The notes below the pieces were generated by a model, which was not told the origin of the DNA, made no database searches, and worked only from the letters and a program-made list of their open reading frames with translations. The position numbers and the translations under genes are program-made. From an alpha proteobacterium HIMB59 (GTDB lineage: Bacteria > Pseudomonadota > Alphaproteobacteria > HIMB59), in contig SGZV01000004.1 in assembly GCA_004321805.1 (NCBI GenBank), positions 1-64,000 on the forward strand: DNA of 64,000 bases, written 5' to 3'. Below are positions 58,882-64,000 of this stretch, in pieces. Each line of letters opens with the position of its first letter. Positions within the stretch are counted from its first letter, which is position 1.

Positions 58882-59739
58882 ATGTCCACCATTACAGCTT
58901 CTGATGTAATTAGCGTTTTAAGAAGAGGGTTCAGAGATATCTACTTTTTAGCCTCTTGTTTCGACTATAACCGCCAGCCCAAAAAAAAAATTATTTGTTA
59001 TCCACGGCGCCCTTTTAATCCTTTGTATATGATAGCAAAAGTAAGATGGGGATTACCTGTAAAATTTACATCATCTGTTCATGAAGCTGATTTGGAAGTC
59101 TACTTTGACGATCATACTAATAGTCAATTCAAAGAGATGACTAATGGTAAAAATATCAAAACCATTAATAAAAATTGTGTCAACATTAGTAAATCACACG
59201 TTGATCGAATTTTTAAAGAAGTTTTTGGTTATTCACTAATTGTGAGTCCGTTAGAGGATAATTATTTAATAATCGAAAAGTCAGAAGAAAATGCAAAACA
59301 TGATGGTAGAATTATACTATCACCAATCAGTTCTCATTTAATTGATCAAAGCAAAGTTTATCAGAAAGTAATAAATAATATTTATAACGATTTTGCTATC
59401 GACTACCGTGTTGTTTGGGTTAAAGATGAAATTGTCCTTACATATGTTAAATATGCTTTAAAAAAAGATAGGTTTAAATCAAAAACAGTTTATTCAAAAA
59501 TAGAAGCCGTGACTAAATTATTTTCTAAATTGGAAATAAAATTAATAAAAAGTTTTTGTAGAAATTTTCAATTAGACTTTGGTGAATTAGATATACTAAG
59601 AGATCGCCAAACAAAGAAAATATACATTGTAGATGTTAACAAAACTGCTTGGGGGCCACCCGATAAAATTAAATTACAAGATGGTAAAAAAGCAATTCAA
59701 TTAATTAATAAAAAATTTCATCAAAGCTATTTAAATTAA
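58882..59739 (+). CDS. Orphan protein, possibly ATP-grasp-like
   Basis: LDFGELDILRDRQTKKIYIVDVNKTAWGPPDK resembles ATP-grasp metal-site strands; start set at internal ATG 58882. Confidence 0.5.
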   Translation: MSTITASDVISVLRRGFRDIYFLASCFDYNRQPKKKIICYPRRPFNPLYMIAKVRWGLPVKFTSSVHEADLEVYFDDHTNSQFKEMTNGKNIKTINKNCVNISKSHVDRIFKEVFGYSLIVSPLEDNYLIIEKSEENAKHDGRIILSPISSHLIDQSKVYQKVINNIYNDFAIDYRVVWVKDEIVLTYVKYALKKDRFKSKTVYSKIEAVTKLFSKLEIKLIKSFCRNFQLDFGELDILRDRQTKKIYIVDVNKTAWGPPDKIKLQDGKKAIQLINKKFHQSYLN

Positions 59740-59765
59740 AACCCCTCTTGTTTAAAAAGGGGTTT
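59739..59765. terminator. Likely bidirectional intrinsic terminator between convergent genes
   Basis: AAACCCCT / AGGGGTTT stem between converging CDS ends. Confidence 0.7.
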
Positions 59766-59785
59766 GTGAGGAAGTCTAGTACTAT

Positions 59786-61339
59786 TTAGTTATTAATTTG
59801 ATATACTGCTGTTGAGCCTGAGAGCTCATAGGCTCCAATTAGTAATGGACTGTTATTCAAAGCTCTATAGGCGGGTGGTGTTTTATCTGCAGGAATAAAG
59901 ACTAACGATTCTGGAGATATATCTCCACCTGTCATCTTGGTGCCATCGCCAAAAAAGTTTCTACCATTAAAGTATCCAACAAATTTGGGTTTTATGATGC
60001 CTGTAATATCGTACATCATAATACCACCTTGTCTTTCTAAGCCCACAAAAGCATAGGATTTGCCGTCAATATCTCCAACTGTAATCGCTTCAGGCTCAGC
60101 TCCTTTGTCATCACTTCGATCGTCAAAGGATCCTGCATCTTCGTTCCAATTAAAAAATCCTGTGAAGGCAGTTCGAACAGCAATATCGTTACCACTATCG
60201 TAGATAATGTTTCCTGAGTTACCATCCATGATTGCGAAAGATCTTCCCCCATAACCATAGATTTCTTCATAAAAACCATCATTGTTCGCATCACCCATAG
60301 CAGTGGTTGTTTTAAGACGACCTAAGTTTTCACTTTTTTGAAGCTCTTCAGCATTTGGAAACACTGAAGGATCCAAAGTTAGATCTTTAACACGAACCTC
60401 TTCTGAAAAACCATCATAGTCCTTTGCATCACCCTCGTTAGCCATTAAAACGTAGTCGTATATCTCACCATTAATTTCTTTGGACACAACTACAATTGTA
60501 TCGGGTTGATACATACCTTTGACCGGCCAAGGTTGGATATTTACTCTGTTATCTTTATTAGATGCATCGAGTGCAGATTGTGACCAATCTTTATAACCAA
60601 GGCCGAAATAATCAGTCACAATGCCATACTCAATATTAACTTTAGCAATAACATTATTTTCTTGCAATGAAACATAAGCATGCTTTGAGTCACCACTTAC
60701 AGCAATATATTCAGGTTCCGCATCTTGCTCAAAAGTTGCACCGGGTTTTACAATTCTTCCACCTTCAGGAGCACCATTTCTAGTGAAATAAATATGTCTA
60801 ATGCGATCCTTACTTGGCCCTACAAACCAATTATTAAGATCAATGATTGAAACAGATCCCTTAGGGTCAATTGAATAATCATCATTTGGCTCTCCTTCAT
60901 TTGCAACTAGTGCATATTTGCCATCTGGAGTAAAAGCTACATTATCTGGGAGGGCGCCGACGCTATAACCAAAAGCCAATTTTAAGGTAGCAAGATTATA
61001 GAATAAGACCATTCCATTTTCTTGTTTATTTTCAGCTTCAATGGCTAGGGCCAATAGACCTGCCTTTTCAGAGACAGCAACACTATTAATTCCCCCTACA
61101 CCAACTCGAGGATTAATTGAAATTTCCTTTTTGGTGTATGGAAGGTTTGCAATACTTAATACATCGACAGTTTTAGTAAGGTTATTTGTAACAAAAATTC
61201 TACTTCTAGTGGGATCATAGGCTGCAATCTCTGAACCGCCCTCATCCCATGAGAAGGTTGAATATCCAGACATTTTATTTAATTCGAGAGCCTGCGCGCT
61301 TGAAAAAAATAATCCAAGAATAATAATTAAAAACTTCAT
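59786..61339 (-). CDS. Choice-of-anchor I family beta-propeller-like secreted protein
   Basis: Signal peptide at internal start MKFLIIILGLFFSSAQA; LPDNVAFTPDGKYALVANEGEPNDDYSIDPKGSVSIIDL. Confidence 0.85.
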   Translation of the reverse strand: MKFLIIILGLFFSSAQALELNKMSGYSTFSWDEGGSEIAAYDPTRSRIFVTNNLTKTVDVLSIANLPYTKKEISINPRVGVGGINSVAVSEKAGLLALAIEAENKQENGMVLFYNLATLKLAFGYSVGALPDNVAFTPDGKYALVANEGEPNDDYSIDPKGSVSIIDLNNWFVGPSKDRIRHIYFTRNGAPEGGRIVKPGATFEQDAEPEYIAVSGDSKHAYVSLQENNVIAKVNIEYGIVTDYFGLGYKDWSQSALDASNKDNRVNIQPWPVKGMYQPDTIVVVSKEINGEIYDYVLMANEGDAKDYDGFSEEVRVKDLTLDPSVFPNAEELQKSENLGRLKTTTAMGDANNDGFYEEIYGYGGRSFAIMDGNSGNIIYDSGNDIAVRTAFTGFFNWNEDAGSFDDRSDDKGAEPEAITVGDIDGKSYAFVGLERQGGIMMYDITGIIKPKFVGYFNGRNFFGDGTKMTGGDISPESLVFIPADKTPPAYRALNNSPLLIGAYELSGSTAVYQINN

Positions 61340-61421
61340 ATTTATACTCCAATTTGATTGATGAATAGTCAAATAGAACAAATAAAGATGTCATTTTAAT
61401 TAAAATTATATTAACGAATTA

Positions 61422-62867
61422 TTAAAAACTTCTGATTAGCTCAAATAATTTATAAACTTTATTCGTTTTGGTGATAGCTTGGTATTCTGATAATTCAAAT
61501 TGAGTTTGCAAATCAGTTTTTAAGCTTAAATTTTTTAATGCTGCTGATGAGCCTTTGCTCCAAGAATAGAGAAAATGAATTATTGACCCAAATTCATATC
61601 CAAAAGACCTCTCTTCCTCAGAAAGATAACTTATAACTTTTTCAATTTTTTTATCACAATCCTCTTTAGATAAAATTTCTTTGCAATGACGAAGGTATAC
61701 TAAATACCCAATAAGAATTTTTTCATTATAGCCTATACCAATTAATGGTAAGTTTAATATTGAACTCAAAGCATATTGAGCTCTGTTTTTAGATCCTTGC
61801 TCCCATCCTAAATCTGAAATTTGACATGCTAACTTCAAAACTCGAAGTCGTTCATTAGAGAGTTTTTTGTTTTTAAATTGAAGATATTTTTTTTCTATCC
61901 AGTTGAATGACCTCTGGTTAAATAGGAGAAATCGACATCTATTTTTAGCGATAAGATTTAATGAAATTTCAGTTGGATCTTGATTTTGAAGTTTTTTTGG
62001 TAATTTGCTATAAATATATCCCTCTCTGATTCCATAGCGAGGGTAAATTAGTGTTTCACACTGGGTATTAGAAAATATTTGATCAATCACTTTGAGCGCG
62101 ATATGCAAATGCTTTACTCGATCAATTGAAATTTTGGGAACTTTAGATAGTTGTTCATAATTAAGAGTGGAAATTTTAGACCGGAGCGATTTAAAATGAG
62201 TCTTATTAATCTTAAGTTGGTGAATTTCATTTAAAGGCATTTCATTAAAATGAATAAAACATCTAGCAATTGATCGAAACGTCCCTCCTATTAAATAAAA
62301 ATTCTTTTGTAATTTATGTTTTGTGGATAGCTCTTTAATAAAATTTTTTACCTCTTTATCTTTTTGTTCAAAGTTTAGTATTCCTAAAGGAAAGGATTTA
62401 ATTTTATTCAATTTATTCTTATTTATAGAAGCAAGCTCAATGCTCCCACCACCCATATCAATCATAGTTCCACAGGCATTAGGAATTGCAGCTATCACAC
62501 CTTTGGCCGCAAGCTCAGCTTCTTCAGAGCCGCTCAAAGTAATAACCTTGCCTTTAAAGACTTTAGATATTTGTTTAACGATTTGTTTGCGATTAGATGC
62601 ATTTCGAATTGCTGCGGTGCAAATAGCTATATTTTGATTTGTTTTTATTTCGTCAAGAATGGAATTAAAAAAAATTATCGAGTTAACACATTTTTTTTCA
62701 GATTCTTTAGTAATTTCTTTAGTCCCAGGCCTGTATTCTCCCAAACCACAAAAAAACTTTTTATTATATAAGACATCAGGGTTTCTCATGTTACCCTTGT
62801 AAATACAAAGTCGAACAGAGTTTGAGCCAATATCAATCAGACCAACAGAATCTCTTTTATTGAGCAT
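61422..62867 (-). CDS. ppx: Ppx/GppA family exopolyphosphatase
   Basis: GLIDIGSNSVRLCIY; IDMGGGSIELA; C-terminal HD-like region. Confidence 0.95.
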   Translation of the reverse strand: MLNKRDSVGLIDIGSNSVRLCIYKGNMRNPDVLYNKKFFCGLGEYRPGTKEITKESEKKCVNSIIFFNSILDEIKTNQNIAICTAAIRNASNRKQIVKQISKVFKGKVITLSGSEEAELAAKGVIAAIPNACGTMIDMGGGSIELASINKNKLNKIKSFPLGILNFEQKDKEVKNFIKELSTKHKLQKNFYLIGGTFRSIARCFIHFNEMPLNEIHQLKINKTHFKSLRSKISTLNYEQLSKVPKISIDRVKHLHIALKVIDQIFSNTQCETLIYPRYGIREGYIYSKLPKKLQNQDPTEISLNLIAKNRCRFLLFNQRSFNWIEKKYLQFKNKKLSNERLRVLKLACQISDLGWEQGSKNRAQYALSSILNLPLIGIGYNEKILIGYLVYLRHCKEILSKEDCDKKIEKVISYLSEEERSFGYEFGSIIHFLYSWSKGSSAALKNLSLKTDLQTQFELSEYQAITKTNKVYKLFELIRSF

Positions 62868-62894
62868 ATTTTTTAATACTTATAGATTAACTAT

Positions 62895-63401
62895 ATGAAA
62901 AAGTTAATCCTTTTAAGGCACGCAAAGTCTTCGTGGGATGACCCAACTTTAGAGGATGTTGACAGACCTCTCTCAAAAAGAGGGGTGTATAGTGCAAAGT
63001 TGATGAGAAAGTTCATCATGAATAAACTTAAAAATGATATTACAAATATTTATTCTTCACCATCAAAAAGGACAAAATCTACCTGCAATTATGTCTTTAA
63101 TAAAAATTTAACAATAAATTATGAAAAGGAATTGTATTCTTTTAATTTTCAAGACTTATTGAATTGGTTAAAAAAAATTAAAGGCGATAAAAATACAATT
63201 TTAATTGTTGGACATAACCCAGCTCTCATAGATTTAATTCAATATCTTTCCAGAAAAGAAGAAATAATATTAATGCCTACATGTTCTTTATGTGAGATTC
63301 ATTTGAACATTGATTCTTGGGATGATATTAAAAAGTATTGTGGCGAAATACATTTAATGCAAAAAGTTAAAAGTTTAAAAAATTATAATTATAAAAAATG
63401 A
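62895..63401 (+). CDS. sixA: SixA-type histidine phosphatase
   Basis: LILLRHAKSSWDDPTLEDVDRPLSKRG; VGHNPAL. Confidence 0.93.
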   Translation: MKKLILLRHAKSSWDDPTLEDVDRPLSKRGVYSAKLMRKFIMNKLKNDITNIYSSPSKRTKSTCNYVFNKNLTINYEKELYSFNFQDLLNWLKKIKGDKNTILIVGHNPALIDLIQYLSRKEEIILMPTCSLCEIHLNIDSWDDIKKYCGEIHLMQKVKSLKNYNYKK

Positions 63402-64000
63402 AAAAATATATCAATAGAGAAATTTCATGGCTTCGTTTTAACGAGAGAGTTAATGAAATTTCTTTTGATCTTAATGTACCTATTCTTGAAAGATTGAATT
63501 TTATTAGCATTGCAGCTTCTAATTTAGATGAGTTTTTTTCTGTTCGAGTGGCAGGTCTTATTGAACAGACAAAATTAGACCCTAATAAAAAAAGCTATGA
63601 TGGTTTAACTGCGAGTGAACAACTACTTCAAGTAGATGAATTTACAAGAAACTTAATTTCAAAACAAAATCAATCTTTTGAGAAAATTGAAAAAGAATTA
63701 AAAAAACACAAAATTTATATCATGCGTAATAAGTTTTTAAAAAAACATATTAGCAAAATTAATAACTTCTTTGATGCTGAAATTGAGTCTATTTTGACCC
63801 CAATCACAGTGGATGCGACACACCCTCTACCTTTTATTCCTAACTTATGTTTGAGTTTAATTGCAAAGATTAAACATAAAAAAACTCATCAACAATTTAT
63901 CTCGGTACTGAGAATTTCAGATTTAAAACTTCGTTTTTTTAAAATCAATGATGCAAATGGAACCTACTTTTATCCTGTAGAAGAAATAATTATATTCCAA
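63398..64000 (+). CDS. ppk: Polyphosphate kinase, truncated by window end
   Basis: ATG 63398, MKKYINREISWLRFNERVNEIS...LERLNFISIAASNLDEFFSVRVAGL. Confidence 0.96.
   Translation, partial: MKKYINREISWLRFNERVNEISFDLNVPILERLNFISIAASNLDEFFSVRVAGLIEQTKLDPNKKSYDGLTASEQLLQVDEFTRNLISKQNQSFEKIEKELKKHKIYIMRNKFLKKHISKINNFFDAEIESILTPITVDATHPLPFIPNLCLSLIAKIKHKKTHQQFISVLRISDLKLRFFKINDANGTYFYPVEEIIIFQ

Noticed and set aside
60037-60294. 85-aa minus-strand ORF (MMRTMMVFMKKSMVMGEDL...)
   Set aside because: Same-strand alternative frame inside the choice-of-anchor I gene; low plausibility
1-64000. CRISPR arrays, tRNA/rRNA genes, IS elements, prophage or toxin-antitoxin loci
   Set aside because: None recognised by eye on either strand; tRNAscan-SE and Infernal would be needed to exclude small RNA genes

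Overview
AT-rich, densely packed 64 kb chromosomal window. By gene content and order it looks like a streamlined marine alphaproteobacterium of the SAR11/HIMB59 type (taxonomy is inference). I saw no rRNA, tRNA, CRISPR array, IS element or prophage. Main blocks: rho; a maf-aroE-coaE-dnaQ-tim44-smr / hslVU block; hisBHAF plus a HIT protein; the heat-shock set rph/hrcA/grpE/dnaK/dnaJ; a transsulfuration island (TSUP, Cys/Met PLP enzyme, CysK/CBS); a tungstate-type ABC transporter (tupABC); a persulfide dioxygenase-rhodanese-TSUP operon; dapB/nth/pyc/ispH; a complete retinal/proteorhodopsin cluster (blh, crtY, crtB, crtI, proteorhodopsin, divergent prenyl synthase); metY; nfu/trpS/glnD; and a polyphosphate block (ppx, sixA, ppk). 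The best second-look items are non-coding or orphan. They are a proteorhodopsin 5'UTR with two mutually exclusive hairpins plus an intrinsic terminator separating proteorhodopsin from crtI; a leader hairpin that appears to sequester the Shine-Dalgarno of an alpha-hydroxy-acid oxidase gene, sharing a GAGGAGGAARGTG core with a second GC-rich hairpin island after the MGMT gene; a small membrane-protein ORF abutting the prenyl synthase gene and divergent from proteorhodopsin; and an orphan, possibly ATP-grasp-like, gene divergent from glnD. No single feature is clearly a new defence or mobile system.
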